From Rhodomicrobium vannielii ATCC 17100 (GTDB lineage Bacteria > Pseudomonadota > Alphaproteobacteria > Rhizobiales > Rhodomicrobiaceae), in contig NC_014664.1 of NCBI RefSeq assembly GCF_000166055.1, forward strand, positions 3,317,501-3,381,500: DNA of 64,000 nt. Direction: 5' to 3'. Shown here piece by piece: positions 43,877 through 53,236 of this stretch. The notes beneath the pieces are model-generated. The model worked only from the letters and a program-made list of their open reading frames with translations, did no database searches and had not been told where the DNA came from. The number at the start of each line of letters is the position of its first letter. Position 1 is the stretch's first letter. Both the position numbers and the translations under genes were made by a program.

Positions 43877-44758
43877 ATGCCAAAAACGCCAACCTTTTTA
43901 ATGACCGACGACAGCCATTTCGAGGTGTCGTACAAGATCAATCCCTGGATGACGCCAGAGGAATGGCGCAGGGATGAGGTTAAAAATCGAGCAGAAGCGC
44001 GGCACGCTGCCGCATCTTTGGCCGAAGCGTTAAGGCAAACGGGCGCCCGCGTCGTCCATATCGATGGCGCGCCGGGCCTGCCGGACATGGTTTTCCCCGC
44101 AAACGCCGCCGTCGTCCTCGACCGCCGCGTGATGGCCGCGCGCTTCCGCTATCCCGAGCGGCAGGGCGAGGAGCGGCACTTCCTCGAAGCATTCGCACGG
44201 CTGAAGGACGAAGGCGCCTTCGATGATGTTAGCCAAATGCCGAAAGATTATTGGCAGGAAGGCGCGGGCGACGCGATCTTCGACGCAAACCGCCAGTTTT
44301 TCTGGACGGGTTTTGGTCCGCGATCCTCATTCGAGGCGGCGGATGTGCTTCGCGATTTCTTCAATGTTCCGGTCAAGCCGCTAGAACTCGTCTCGGGCCG
44401 CTTTTACCATCTCGACACTTGTTTCGTGCCTTTGAGCGGCGGAGAGGTTCTATATTACCCGCAGGCCTTCTCGAAGGCTTCGCTTTCGGTCATCCGCGAT
44501 CACGTTGCGGCCGACAAGCGCATCGAGGCGAGCGACGAAGACGCGGCGCGCTTCGCCGTGAACGCCGTCAATATCGGGCGCGATATCGTCATGGCGGAGC
44601 CAACCGCGCACCTCGCCGACGAGCTTCGCGAGCGCGGTTATTCTGTGGTTCCGCTCAGGCTACGCCCCTTCATCATGTCCGGCGGCGGCGCTTACTGCAT
44701 GACGCTCCGGCTCGATCTCAAATCCGCTTCGGCAACAAACAGAGGTGAAACCCTATGA
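43877..44758 (+). CDS. Guanidino-group hydrolase (dimethylargininase / arginine dihydrolase type)
   Basis: A 293-residue member of the guanidino-group modifying enzyme superfamily (pentein fold). Likely catalytic residues are Asp/Glu in QEGAGDAIF, His in [11 protein letters not shown] and the nucleophile Cys in [12 protein letters not shown]. The family acts on arginine, methylarginines or related compounds. The coupled ornithine aminotransferase implies a route from arginine to ornithine, favouring an arginine dihydrolase-like role, though dimethylargininase is an equal match by sequence. GAGAGG precedes the ATG at 43877. It overlaps the next gene by four bases. Confidence 0.85.
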   Translation: MPKTPTFLMTDDSHFEVSYKINPWMTPEEWRRDEVKNRAEARHAAASLAEALRQTGARVVHIDGAPGLPDMVFPANAAVVLDRRVMAARFRYPERQGEERHFLEAFARLKDEGAFDDVSQMPKDYWQEGAGDAIFDANRQFFWTGFGPRSSFEAADVLRDFFNVPVKPLELVSGRFYHLDTCFVPLSGGEVLYYPQAFSKASLSVIRDHVAADKRIEASDEDAARFAVNAVNIGRDIVMAEPTAHLADELRERGYSVVPLRLRPFIMSGGGAYCMTLRLDLKSASATNRGETL

Positions 44759-45990
44759 CGTTCGACACCGCATTCGCTCCGGCGCGCAGCTTCTCCTCGG
44801 CCCACGATTTCATCGCGACCGAAAACGAGTTCGGCGCGACCAACTACAAACCGCTCGACGTGGTGTTGAGCCGGGGCGAAGGCGTTTGGGTCTGGGACGT
44901 CGAGGGCAACCGCTATCTCGACTGCCTCTCGGGCTATTCCGCGGTCAATCAGGGGCATTGCCACCCGAAAATCCGCGAGGCGATGGTCGAACAGGCGGGC
45001 AAGCTCACACTCACGTCGCGCGCCTTCCGCAACGATCAGCTCGCGCCGTTCTTCGAAGAGCTGTGCAAGCTGACGCGGTCGCATCGTGTGCTGCCGATGA
45101 ACACCGGCGCGGAAGCGGTCGAAACGGCCATCAAGATCGTCCGCAAGTGGGGCTACACCGTCAAGGGCGTGCCGCAGGACAAGGCCGAGATCATCGTCTT
45201 CGACAAGAATTTCCATGGCCGCACCACGACCGTCGTGAGCTTTTCGACCGATGAGACCGCGCGCGAAGGCTTCGGCCCGTTCACGCCGGGGTTCAAAATC
45301 ATTCCATTCGGCGACATCAAGGCGCTTGAAGACGCCGTCACGCCGAACACGGTGGCCGTGCTCATGGAGCCGATCCAGGGCGAGGCGGGCGTGATCATTC
45401 CGCCGCCGGGCTATGTGAAGGCCGCGCGCGAGCTTTGCACACGCGAAAAGATTGTCTTCATCCTCGACGAGATCCAGACGGGTCTCGGCCGCACGGGCAA
45501 GCTGCTCGCGGAAGAGCATGAGGGCGTCGAAAGCGACATGACGCTGCTCGGCAAGGGTCTGTCGGGCGGGTTCTATCCCGTGTCGGCCGTGCTCTCGACT
45601 TCGCGGATCATGGGCGTATTGAAGCCCGGCGAGCATGGCAGCACCTTCGGCGGCAACCCGCTCGCCTGTGCGGTCGCGCGCGCGGCGCTCCGCGTCGTAA
45701 CCGAAGAAGGCATGGTCGAGAACTCGGCCGCAATGGGCGCGTATTTCAGCGAGGGGCTGAGGGCGATCAACAGCCACGTGGTGAAAGAGATACGCGGGCG
45801 CGGCCTGATGATGGCCATCGAACTGCACCCCGACGCGGGCGGCGCACGCCGCTACTGTGCGGCGCTCAAGCATCGCGGCATCCTCTGCAAGGACACGAAG
45901 GAGCACACGATTCGCGTGTCGCCGCCGCTCATCATCAAGCGCGCGGAGGTCGATCAGGCGCTTGTGAAGTTCGCCGCCGTGCTGGCGTAG
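44755..45990 (+). CDS. rocD: Ornithine--oxo-acid aminotransferase
   Basis: A 411-residue class III PLP aminotransferase that turns ornithine and 2-oxoglutarate into glutamate semialdehyde and glutamate. Motifs: [19 protein letters not shown] for the cofactor phosphate, [18 protein letters not shown] with the PLP Asp, and the Schiff-base Lys in [16 protein letters not shown]. Its N-terminal [20 protein letters not shown] is typical of RocD. It is coupled to the upstream hydrolase (ATGA overlap); a terminator follows at 46029. Confidence 0.95.
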   Translation: MTFDTAFAPARSFSSAHDFIATENEFGATNYKPLDVVLSRGEGVWVWDVEGNRYLDCLSGYSAVNQGHCHPKIREAMVEQAGKLTLTSRAFRNDQLAPFFEELCKLTRSHRVLPMNTGAEAVETAIKIVRKWGYTVKGVPQDKAEIIVFDKNFHGRTTTVVSFSTDETAREGFGPFTPGFKIIPFGDIKALEDAVTPNTVAVLMEPIQGEAGVIIPPPGYVKAARELCTREKIVFILDEIQTGLGRTGKLLAEEHEGVESDMTLLGKGLSGGFYPVSAVLSTSRIMGVLKPGEHGSTFGGNPLACAVARAALRVVTEEGMVENSAAMGAYFSEGLRAINSHVVKEIRGRGLMMAIELHPDAGGARRYCAALKHRGILCKDTKEHTIRVSPPLIIKRAEVDQALVKFAAVLA

Positions 45991-46028
45991 ATACGGCGCG
46001 CGTCTCGTTGTCCCATTTTCGAATCGAG

Positions 46029-46054
46029 TGGCCGGGTTAGCCCGGCCATTTTCT
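46029..46054 (+). terminator. Rho-independent terminator after rocD
   Basis: Perfect 8-bp stem TGGCCGGG/CCCGGCCA (46029-46036 with 46041-46048), loop TTAG, followed by TTTTCTTT. Confidence 0.9.
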
Positions 46055-46115
46055 TTCCGACTTTCAATACGGTGTGACTTCCGTCGCGCCCGCTGGCCTT
46101 GCGCGCTTCACGTTC

Positions 46116-47006
46116 CTAGGCGCTCTTTGCTTTTTGCGTGGCTTCGCCCACGAGATCCGCGAGATAGAGACCGTATTCCACCTTGCCGAAGAGCCTGGCG
46201 CGCTCGGCGAGAGCGTCGAGCCCGATGAAGCCTTTCTGAAAGGCGATTTCTTCAAGGCAGGCGATGTGAAGCCCTTGGCGTTTTTGCAGTGTGCGCACGA
46301 ATTCGGACGCCTCAAGGAGCGAGTGATGCGTGCCGGTGTCGAGCCAGGCATGGCCGCGGGTGAGGCGCTGGACGTGCAGTTCGCCCCATTCGAGATATGT
46401 CCGATTGACATCGGTGATCTCGAGTTCGCCGCGTGGCGAGGGCCGAATGGATTTTGCTATGTCCACGACACGATGGTCGTAAAAATATAGGCCGGTGACC
46501 GCCCAGGACGACGTCGGATTTTTCGGCTTTTCCACGATGTCGACGGGTTTGCCCTCCGCATCGAACACGATGACACCGTATCGCTCGGGATCGTGCACAG
46601 GGTAAGCGAAAATGGTGGCGCCATTTCTTTTCGATGCGGCTTCGGTCAGCAAGTCGGACAGGCCGCCGCCCACGAAAATATTATCGCCGAGGACGAGAGC
46701 CACATTATCATGGCCTATGAACTTCTCGCCGATCAGGAAAGCTTGCGCCAGACCTTCCGGGCGCGCTTGTTCCGCATAGCTGAGGGATATTCCATAGGCA
46801 CCGCCGTCGCCGAGAAGTTCCTTGAAGAGCGGCAGATGTGCGGGTGTTGAGATCAAAAGGATCTCTCGAATACCGGCAAGCATAAGCACGGAAAGCGGAT
46901 AGTATATCATCGGCTTGTCGTAGACCGGTAGCAGCTGCTTGCTTACCGATATCGTCGCGGGGTAAAGCCTCGTCCCCGAACCGCCGGCCAGAATAATGCC
47001 TTTCAT
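46116..47006 (-). CDS. rmlA: Glucose-1-phosphate thymidylyltransferase
   Basis: A 296-residue nucleotidyltransferase making dTDP-glucose, first step of dTDP-L-rhamnose synthesis. The N-terminal signature [18 protein letters not shown] binds the nucleotide, and [16 protein letters not shown] and [11 protein letters not shown] are conserved. The length is standard. It is the last gene of the rmlCBDA operon and overlaps rmlD by four bases. Confidence 0.96.
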   Translation of the reverse strand: MKGIILAGGSGTRLYPATISVSKQLLPVYDKPMIYYPLSVLMLAGIREILLISTPAHLPLFKELLGDGGAYGISLSYAEQARPEGLAQAFLIGEKFIGHDNVALVLGDNIFVGGGLSDLLTEAASKRNGATIFAYPVHDPERYGVIVFDAEGKPVDIVEKPKNPTSSWAVTGLYFYDHRVVDIAKSIRPSPRGELEITDVNRTYLEWGELHVQRLTRGHAWLDTGTHHSLLEASEFVRTLQKRQGLHIACLEEIAFQKGFIGLDALAERARLFGKVEYGLYLADLVGEATQKAKSA

Positions 47007-47902
47007 GAAGTGCTTTCCCCCTCAAGACAGTGTTCGACGGTCTCCGCGACAGCGAGTTTCCACGGTCGCGGTGTGATTGCGTAGCTTTCGGTGAGGCGAG
47101 CGACGGACAGGCGCGAATTTGCCGGTCGGCGAGCCGGTGTTGGATACTCGGCGGTGGAGATAGGGGCCACGGCAGGTGCCGTATAGCCGTACCGGGTTGC
47201 CTGGGCGAAGGCCTCGCAGGCAAGCGCGTACCATGTGGCTTCGCCGCCGTTGACGAAATGGAATGTGCCCGTGGGTGCGGCAGGATCTTCGACAAGACGC
47301 ATAGCGATCGTTTGCAGGGCGCGGGCAAGGTCGGAGGCAGCCGTCGGGCACCCGAACTGATCTGCTACGATCCTGACGGAAGGACGCTCGCGCCCGATGC
47401 GCAGCATCGTCTTGACGAAATTGGTGCGATACGGGCTGAACAGCCATGCCGTGCGCACGATGACCGATCCGGGAAGAATGGCGCGGACCGCCTGCTCGCC
47501 GGCTTCCTTGCTGGCGCCATAGACACCGAGCGGAGACACTGCATCGCTTTCGTCATAAAAGCCGTGTCTGCTCCCATCGAAGACGTAGTCGGTCGAGATG
47601 TGGATAAGACGGGAACCATGGCGGCGCGCTGCTTCGGCAATGGCGGCCGGGCCCATCGCATTCAGACAGAAGGCGGTGAGTGGGTCGCTCTCGGCCCCGT
47701 CGACCTGCGTATAGCCACCCGCGTTGATGATCGCGAGTGGCCTGCAAGCATCAATGTAGGCGGTGATGCTCTCTGTGCTCGAAAGGTCGAGTTCCGATCT
47801 GTCCGGAGTCCGCAAACGCAGGCCATCGGGCCACGGCAGCCGCGCCAGTTCGAGGCCCAACTGCCCGCTTCCCCCGGTGATGAGGATCTCCGCGAGGCTC
47901 AT
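47003..47902 (-). CDS. rmlD: dTDP-4-dehydrorhamnose reductase
   Basis: A 299-residue extended SDR that reduces dTDP-4-keto-L-rhamnose to dTDP-L-rhamnose. The cofactor motif is [12 protein letters not shown]; the catalytic Thr/Tyr/Lys are in ISTDYVFDG and YGASKEAGE. The ATG at 47902 overlaps the end of rmlB by four bases (ATGA). An in-frame extension upstream lies within rmlB and is rejected. Confidence 0.95.
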   Translation of the reverse strand: MSLAEILITGGSGQLGLELARLPWPDGLRLRTPDRSELDLSSTESITAYIDACRPLAIINAGGYTQVDGAESDPLTAFCLNAMGPAAIAEAARRHGSRLIHISTDYVFDGSRHGFYDESDAVSPLGVYGASKEAGEQAVRAILPGSVIVRTAWLFSPYRTNFVKTMLRIGRERPSVRIVADQFGCPTAASDLARALQTIAMRLVEDPAAPTGTFHFVNGGEATWYALACEAFAQATRYGYTAPAVAPISTAEYPTPARRPANSRLSVARLTESYAITPRPWKLAVAETVEHCLEGESTS

Positions 47903-48963
47903 CCGTGGGCTCTCTTGAGGCCGAGCCGCTCGCCCTTGTAATTTTGGGCGAGGATGTCCTCCCACCAATCTTCGTTTTCCAGATACCACTTCACCGTGGC
48001 TTCGATGCCGGCATCGAAACTCTGTTCAGGGCTCCAACCAAGCTCCGCGCGGATCTTGGAGGCATCGATTGCATACCGCGCGTCGTGGCCTGGGCGGTCG
48101 GCCACGAATGTAATGAGGTCTGCATAATGCTTGCCGCTGTCCCTCGGCCGCAGAGTGTCGAGCACGGCGCAAATGCGGTGCACGACATCAATGTTCCGCC
48201 GCTCCGCGTCGCCGCCGATGTTGTAGGTTTCGCCGGGGGTGCCGCGCTCGAAGACCGTGGTCAGCGCGCGGACATGATCATCGACGTAAAGCCAGTCGCG
48301 AATATTCTCCCCGCGCCCGTAGACCGGCAGTGCTTCACCAGCAAGCGCCTTGATGATGCAGAGCGGAATAAGCTTTTCGGGGAATTGGTATGGCCCATAA
48401 TTGTTGGAGCAGTTCGTGATCAGGATGGGGAGGCCGTATGTATGTCCCCAAGCCGAGACGAGATGATCGGACGCGGCTTTCGATGCAGAATAGGGCGAGC
48501 GCGGATCATAGGGCGTTGCTTCGTGAAATTTTCCGGTCTCACCGAGCGAGCCATAGACCTCGTCTGTCGAGACATGGAGGAAGCGGAAGCGGGCACGCCG
48601 ATCGGTTGGGAGCCTTTCGACATGCGCTTGCGCTGCCTGAAGCAGCCGGAACGTGCCGTTGATATTCGTATCGATGAACGCGACGGGGCCATCGATCGAC
48701 CGGTCCACGTGAGTTTCCGCCGCGAGATTGATAAAACCATCGGGGTCGAACGTGGCCACCACCCGCTCCAGCAGGGCTGAATCGCAGATGCTGCCATGCA
48801 CGAAGCTGTAGCGAGGATTGTGGGCCACGCAAGCCAGCGATGCCAGCGACGCCGCATAGGTCAGCTTGTCAAGGTTGAGAACGGTATGCGTCGTCTCCTC
48901 GATGAGATGTCGAACGAGCGCTGAGCCGATGAAACCGGCTCCTCCAGTGACAATGATTTTCAT
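47899..48963 (-). CDS. rmlB: dTDP-glucose 4,6-dehydratase
   Basis: A 354-residue extended SDR that converts dTDP-glucose to dTDP-4-keto-6-deoxyglucose. The NAD motif is [16 protein letters not shown]; the active site has Thr/Asp/Glu in [13 protein letters not shown] and Tyr/Lys in [26 protein letters not shown] and the RDWLYVDDH segment are typical. Start 48963 overlaps rmlC by four bases. Confidence 0.96.
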   Translation of the reverse strand: MKIIVTGGAGFIGSALVRHLIEETTHTVLNLDKLTYAASLASLACVAHNPRYSFVHGSICDSALLERVVATFDPDGFINLAAETHVDRSIDGPVAFIDTNINGTFRLLQAAQAHVERLPTDRRARFRFLHVSTDEVYGSLGETGKFHEATPYDPRSPYSASKAASDHLVSAWGHTYGLPILITNCSNNYGPYQFPEKLIPLCIIKALAGEALPVYGRGENIRDWLYVDDHVRALTTVFERGTPGETYNIGGDAERRNIDVVHRICAVLDTLRPRDSGKHYADLITFVADRPGHDARYAIDASKIRAELGWSPEQSFDAGIEATVKWYLENEDWWEDILAQNYKGERLGLKRAHG

Positions 48964-49550
48964 GGCCGCAATTCCCTGGGAGCCTCGGTGAGGGGCACGT
49001 CGCCCGGTTGGAACATGAAGGGGCTGTCGATGGCGGCGAGCAGCGGAAGGGCGCGATCCTTGGCGGAAAGCGTGGGCGGCACGCCTTCGGGTAGCGACCA
49101 GTTCACCGCAATCATCGGGTCGTCCCAACGAACGCCTGCGTCAGATGCGCCATCGTAGAAATCGGACACCTTGTAGATGATCTCGGTATCGGGCGTGAGC
49201 GTCAGAAAGCCGTGGAGAAAGCCAGCGGGGACAAAAAGTTGTTCGCCTCCCTCCGCTGATAGTTCGGTCGAAATCCACCCGCCGAAGCTTGGCGAGCCTA
49301 TGCGGATATCGACGGTGACGTCGAAAATTCGCCCTTTCGAGCAGCGCACCAGTTTTGACTGCGCAAAAGGCGGCCTCTGGAAATGGAGCCCGCGCAGCGT
49401 GTATTTCTCGCGGGAAAGAGAGTGATTGTCCTGCACGAACCGCGATTCAAGCCCTGCTTGCCGGAAATTCCGCTCGTTATAGGTTTCGGAAAACCAGCCC
49501 CGGTCATCCTCGAAGCGACGCGGCCTTATCAGAAGTACCTCGCCTGTCAT
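48960..49550 (-). CDS. rmlC: dTDP-4-dehydrorhamnose 3,5-epimerase
   Basis: A 196-residue cupin enzyme, third chemical step of dTDP-rhamnose synthesis but first gene of the operon. The conserved [16 protein letters not shown] with the catalytic His, and [10 protein letters not shown] are present. GAGG lies upstream. The four genes rmlC-B-D-A overlap end to end by four bases, so stoichiometric translation is likely. No rhamnosyltransferase is linked here. Confidence 0.95.
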   Translation of the reverse strand: MTGEVLLIRPRRFEDDRGWFSETYNERNFRQAGLESRFVQDNHSLSREKYTLRGLHFQRPPFAQSKLVRCSKGRIFDVTVDIRIGSPSFGGWISTELSAEGGEQLFVPAGFLHGFLTLTPDTEIIYKVSDFYDGASDAGVRWDDPMIAVNWSLPEGVPPTLSAKDRALPLLAAIDSPFMFQPGDVPLTEAPRELRP

Positions 49551-49911
49551 TGCAGAATGACCTCAGTTGAAGTGAGCCGGTGTGAGAGACTGCGGCATTG
49601 CCGAGCTTGATGCTGCTCTCCCTTGCTTGTGCCGGGCTGGCGTTATGGTCGAGGTTCGTCTTTGAGCCCTTCGCGACTGCTCGGGCTTCGCGGCTCGGCG
49701 TGATCAAATGTCGGCTAGCTTGAAGGGGGCGAGGAGTATGACGTCGGGGCGAGCGCGGGGGCTGAGGATTTCGGATCACAACTCCACAGCGATCCGCCGT
49801 TGTATCGAAAGTAGCGTAGCAAATCGTGCACGACTTCGCGCTATAGTCTTGAAAAGACACGCTCCCACGAAGGAACGTGCGCCTCAAGGAAGAACAACAA
49901 GGGAGGCATGC
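49551..49911. other. Divergent intergenic region between rmlC and a small ORF
   Basis: About 360 bases that must hold the rml promoter (minus strand) and that of the 86-codon gene. A TATAGT at 49842-49847 on the plus strand is a possible -10 but has no good -35. Frames crossing it show no recognisable protein. Confidence 0.4.
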
Positions 49912-50172
49912 ATGACGAGAGACGACACCATCTTGCGCGAGCGGCTGGCACGCGCGGAGGAGGAAATTTCAAACCTCCAGAACGCCGCCGCGAAGGCCGC
50001 CGACAGGCTTGCGACGCTCTACGAAGAATTTCAGATCCGCGACAGCTATCACGACTGGCAATATGTGCTGAGCGCCAAGGTCGGCCAGGTTCGCACGATG
50101 CGGCAGATCGCGAAGGATCTTTCGCGCGTTACCGAGAGCAAGGCAGGCCCAGCGGAACGCGCGCACGGCTGA
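49912..50172 (+). CDS. Small coiled-coil protein, hypothetical
   Basis: An 86-residue acidic-to-neutral helical protein (MTRDDTILRERLARAEEEIS...). Heptad-like RLARAEEEISNLQNAAAKAA predicts a coiled coil over residues 10-40; YEEFQIRDSYHDWQYV follows. GGGAGG lies five bases upstream of the ATG at 49912, a strong site. No family or partner is recognised. Confidence 0.65.
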   Translation: MTRDDTILRERLARAEEEISNLQNAAAKAADRLATLYEEFQIRDSYHDWQYVLSAKVGQVRTMRQIAKDLSRVTESKAGPAERAHG

Positions 50173-50318
50173 GCTGCCCCTCTGCAATCGCGATTGCCGC
50201 CGCGTCAAAGCAGCACCAATTGGCGCATGGGCCCGGCTTGGGGTGATCCGGTCGCGCATCGGGAACCCGCAAGGTTTGGCGATATGCGCCTGACCGCGGC
50301 GCCCGGCATTAGACGCCG

Positions 50319-50561
50319 CTACTTCACCGTGACGTCGGTTTCGGGGCGATCCGTTCCCGGCTCGAACTCGCGATGCCAGCGGCCGGACGCATCCTCGAAC
50401 TCGATATCTTGCGACGTGCCGGACACGCGCTGCTCGCCCGCCGCGAGTTCGGCTGCGGCAAGCGCGGCTTCTTTCGTGGGGAACGGCTCGGAAAAGACGC
50501 CTTCGGCCTTGTAGGCCCAGCCGCCGTCATGCTCCAGCACTTCGTAATGAACTTTCGTCAT
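50319..50561 (-). CDS. DUF2188-like small protein
   Basis: An 80-residue protein with the pattern of DUF2188: VHYEVLEHDGGWAYKAEGVFSE (first part), PTKEAALAAAELAAGEQ and a C-terminal acidic part. The family is small, has no known function and often mentions a Trp/Gly-rich sheet and a helix, which fits here. GCGAGG precedes the ATG at 50561. It is divergent from the TsaE fusion gene. Confidence 0.7.
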   Translation of the reverse strand: MTKVHYEVLEHDGGWAYKAEGVFSEPFPTKEAALAAAELAAGEQRVSGTSQDIEFEDASGRWHREFEPGTDRPETDVTVK

Positions 50562-50726
50562 ATCGACCTCGCGGATTGCATGCGCGTTGCATTCATGCGG
50601 AAACACGCGACGTTCGATAAACGCTCCGCACCATGGAAACCTTTTCACCTGTGGATCGCGACCCGATTTTGACCACGATGCTGTTCGTAGAACAACGGTT
50701 CGGCGGATGAAATCGGAGGGGTGCCC

Positions 50727-52211
50727 GTGTGGGAAATCGATAGCGCGGAAGCGTTGCAGGCGCTGGCGAGCCGTCTTTCGGCCTTCGTCTCGGAGCGCGA
50801 TGCCATCACGCTGGCCGGCGATCTCGGCGCGGGCAAAACGACGTTCGCGCAAGGTCTGCTTTCCGCGCTCGGCGTGACCGAGGCGGCGACGAGCCCCACC
50901 TATCAGATCGTGCACGCTTACGAAACGCCACGACGCACTGTCTACCATTGCGACCTGTACCGGCTCCATCCGGGCGACGAGGAAGAAATCGGCTTCGCGG
51001 AGATGTGCCAGACGGGGGCGGTGGTCGTCGAATGGCCGGATATCGTCGCGGACGTGCTGCCGCACGACCGCCTGGACGTGCGCATCGAAGGCGAAGGCGG
51101 CACGCGGCGCGTTACGCTCACCGGCTTCGGCGCGTGGGAAAAGAAGCTCGCGCGGTTCCGCCAGATCGAAGCGTTTCTCGCGCGATGCGGCTGGGAGGGC
51201 GCGCGCTGCCTCGGATTGCGCGGCGACGCCTCCGCGCGGCAATTCATGCGTCTTTTGCGGGCGGGCGAGACGGCGATGCTGATGGACTGGCCCACGCAAA
51301 GCGATGGCCCACCGATCCGCGACGGTCGCCCTTATTGCGCCATCGCCCACCTGGCCCGCGAAGGCACACCCTTCATCGCGGTTTCTCATTGGCTGCGAGA
51401 GCACGCGGGGCTGTCTGCGCCCGCCGTCACGGCTTCGGACAAGGACGCGGGGCTTTATCTTGTGGAAGATCTTGGCGACGCGGTGTTTGGCGACCTGATC
51501 GCTGGAGGCGAACCGCTGGAACCGCTTTATGCGCTGGCGGTGGATGGCTTGTCTGCGGTTCGGGCATCCGGCGTGCCGCGCTCGCTCCCCGGGCCGGGCG
51601 GCGGCTTATACGACGTTCCCGCCTTCGACCGCGAAGCGATGGACGTGGAACTCGACCTCCTGCTGCAATGGTATTTCCGGCTTGAGCCGGTAGCCGCCGA
51701 CCCGGCCGAGATGGCGCGGTCTTTCGTCGAGGCATGGTCGCCGCATCTCGACTGGCTCGACAAGCAGCCGAAGACCATCGCGCTGCGCGATTACCACTCG
51801 CCTAACCTGCTTCTGTGCCGCGAGCGCGACGGCCTCAAGCGGCTCGGCGTCATCGATTTTCAGGACGCGGTGTGGACGCACCCGGCCTACGATCTCGTTT
51901 CGCTGTTGCAGGACGCGCGGCTGGACGTGCCAGAAGCGGTCGAGCACGCGCTTTATGCGCGCTATTGCGAGGCCGCCGCTGCTGCCGATCCCGCTTTCAA
52001 CGCCGCCGCATTCGCCCGCGCCTACGCCATCCTCGGCGCCGAACGCAACACCAAGATCCTCGGCATCTTCGCCCGCCTCTCGATGCGCGACGGCAAGCAC
52101 GTCTATCTCGCGCATCTGCCGCGCATCCGTCGCTATCTGTGGCGGAACCTCGCGCATCCCGCCCTCGGCGAACTCAAGGCTTGGTACGAGGCGCATCTAC
52201 ACAAGGCTTGA
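50727..52211 (+). CDS. tsaE: TsaE - sugar/aminoglycoside-type phosphotransferase fusion
   Basis: A 494-residue two-domain protein. Residues 1-145 are TsaE, the ATPase that supports threonylcarbamoyl-A37 tRNA modification: Walker A GDLGAGKTTFAQGLL, TSPTYQIVHAYE and EWPDIV. Residues about 150-490 are an APH-fold kinase like AmgK, which phosphorylates anomeric N-acetylmuramate/glucosamine in cell-wall recycling; the catalytic segment is LRDYHSPNLLL followed by GVIDFQDAVW. This fusion is known in Rhizobiales. The murU-type nucleotidyltransferase that often follows is absent. GTG at 50727 is preferred over the GTG at 50721 because GGAGG is seven bases upstream. Confidence 0.92.
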   Translation: MWEIDSAEALQALASRLSAFVSERDAITLAGDLGAGKTTFAQGLLSALGVTEAATSPTYQIVHAYETPRRTVYHCDLYRLHPGDEEEIGFAEMCQTGAVVVEWPDIVADVLPHDRLDVRIEGEGGTRRVTLTGFGAWEKKLARFRQIEAFLARCGWEGARCLGLRGDASARQFMRLLRAGETAMLMDWPTQSDGPPIRDGRPYCAIAHLAREGTPFIAVSHWLREHAGLSAPAVTASDKDAGLYLVEDLGDAVFGDLIAGGEPLEPLYALAVDGLSAVRASGVPRSLPGPGGGLYDVPAFDREAMDVELDLLLQWYFRLEPVAADPAEMARSFVEAWSPHLDWLDKQPKTIALRDYHSPNLLLCRERDGLKRLGVIDFQDAVWTHPAYDLVSLLQDARLDVPEAVEHALYARYCEAAAAADPAFNAAAFARAYAILGAERNTKILGIFARLSMRDGKHVYLAHLPRIRRYLWRNLAHPALGELKAWYEAHLHKA

Positions 52212-52220
52212 TCCGCGCGG

Positions 52221-52997
52221 TCAAACCGCGTCGGCGCCGGATGGCGAGAGCGGGCGCAATTCCACGCCGACCTGTTCGAGCGCGCGACGGACGGCCTTGG
52301 CGACGGCGACCGCGCCGGGCTCGTCCCCGTGGACGCATAGCGTATCGACTTCGAGCTTCACCTTTCCGCCGCCTGCTGTGTATGCCACGCCTTCTGTCGC
52401 GAGTCGGAGCGCCTGCAACGCGGCGGCGTCGGCGTTTGCGATCACCGCGCCCGGCTCTCCGCGCGGCACGAGCGAGCCATCCTCGCGATAGAGCCGGTCG
52501 CAGAAGCCTTCGCGCGCGAAGAAAAGCCCCGCGAGATCGGCGGCTTTTTCAAGCTCCGACCCCGGCGGGCCGACAAGGATCAGCCCGTCGTCAACCGTCC
52601 GCACCGCGCCCGCGATCGCGCCCGCATAGGCCGCGTCCTTCGCGGCCATGTTGTAAAGAGCGCCGTGCGGCTTGACATGACGCAACGGCGCGTTCGCGTA
52701 AGCCGCGAGCGCCTGTAGCGCGCCGATCTGATACGCGACCATGTATTCGAGTTCGCGCGCGGGCATCGGGATCGCGCGACGGCCGAAGCCCCACAAATCG
52801 TTGAAGCCGGGATGCGCGCCGAGCGCCACGCCACGCGCCGCCGCAGCGACCGCGAGGCCGTGCATGATGGTTGCGTCGCCGCCATGGAAGCCGCAGGCGA
52901 CGTTCGCCGACGTGATGATGCCGACAAGCTCCTCGTCATGGCCGATGCGGTAGACGCCGAACCCTTCGCCCATGTCCGCATTGAGGTCGATATGCAT
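52221..52997 (-). CDS. pxpA: 5-oxoprolinase subunit A (LamB/YcsF family)
   Basis: A 258-residue PxpA, the subunit that with PxpB and PxpC cleaves 5-oxoproline to glutamate using ATP. The N-terminus MHIDLNADMGEGFG, the metal/active-site ANVACGFHGGD, GAHPGFND and the C-terminal VDTLCVHGDEPGAV are typical. The pxpB and pxpC genes that normally adjoin it are not in the window. It starts four bases after the stop of a truncated SDR frame on the same strand. Confidence 0.94.
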   Translation of the reverse strand: MHIDLNADMGEGFGVYRIGHDEELVGIITSANVACGFHGGDATIMHGLAVAAAARGVALGAHPGFNDLWGFGRRAIPMPARELEYMVAYQIGALQALAAYANAPLRHVKPHGALYNMAAKDAAYAGAIAGAVRTVDDGLILVGPPGSELEKAADLAGLFFAREGFCDRLYREDGSLVPRGEPGAVIANADAAALQALRLATEGVAYTAGGGKVKLEVDTLCVHGDEPGAVAVAKAVRRALEQVGVELRPLSPSGADAV

Positions 52998-53001
52998 GGT
53001 T

Positions 53002-53178
53002 CTACTCCCGATAGATCATCTTCCGGGTCATTCCGCCGTCGACGATAAGCTCCGAGCCTGTCATGAAGCCGGACTCGCGTGAAAGAAGAAACGCCACCGC
53101 AGCCGCGATGTCGGCGGGCGCACCGACGCGTCCGGCGGGATGCTGCGCATTTCGCCATCCGTTTTCCTTTCCGTGCAT
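53002..53178 (-). pseudogene. Truncated short-chain dehydrogenase (C-terminal remnant)
   Basis: A 58-codon frame whose last about 45 residues are the C-terminal part of a classical [23 protein letters not shown], then [11 protein letters not shown], then a C-terminal TRKMIYRE. The cofactor motif and catalytic Tyr-Lys are missing, and the next upstream bases belong to the divergent aminotransferase gene region, so the 5' two thirds were deleted. Its stop is four bases from the pxpA start. Too short to be an enzyme. Confidence 0.82.
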
Positions 53179-53236
53179 TCGGCTTGTGACAACGCCCGCA
53201 CGGGTTTAAACCCGGTTGCAAAAAGAGGTTACGCCT

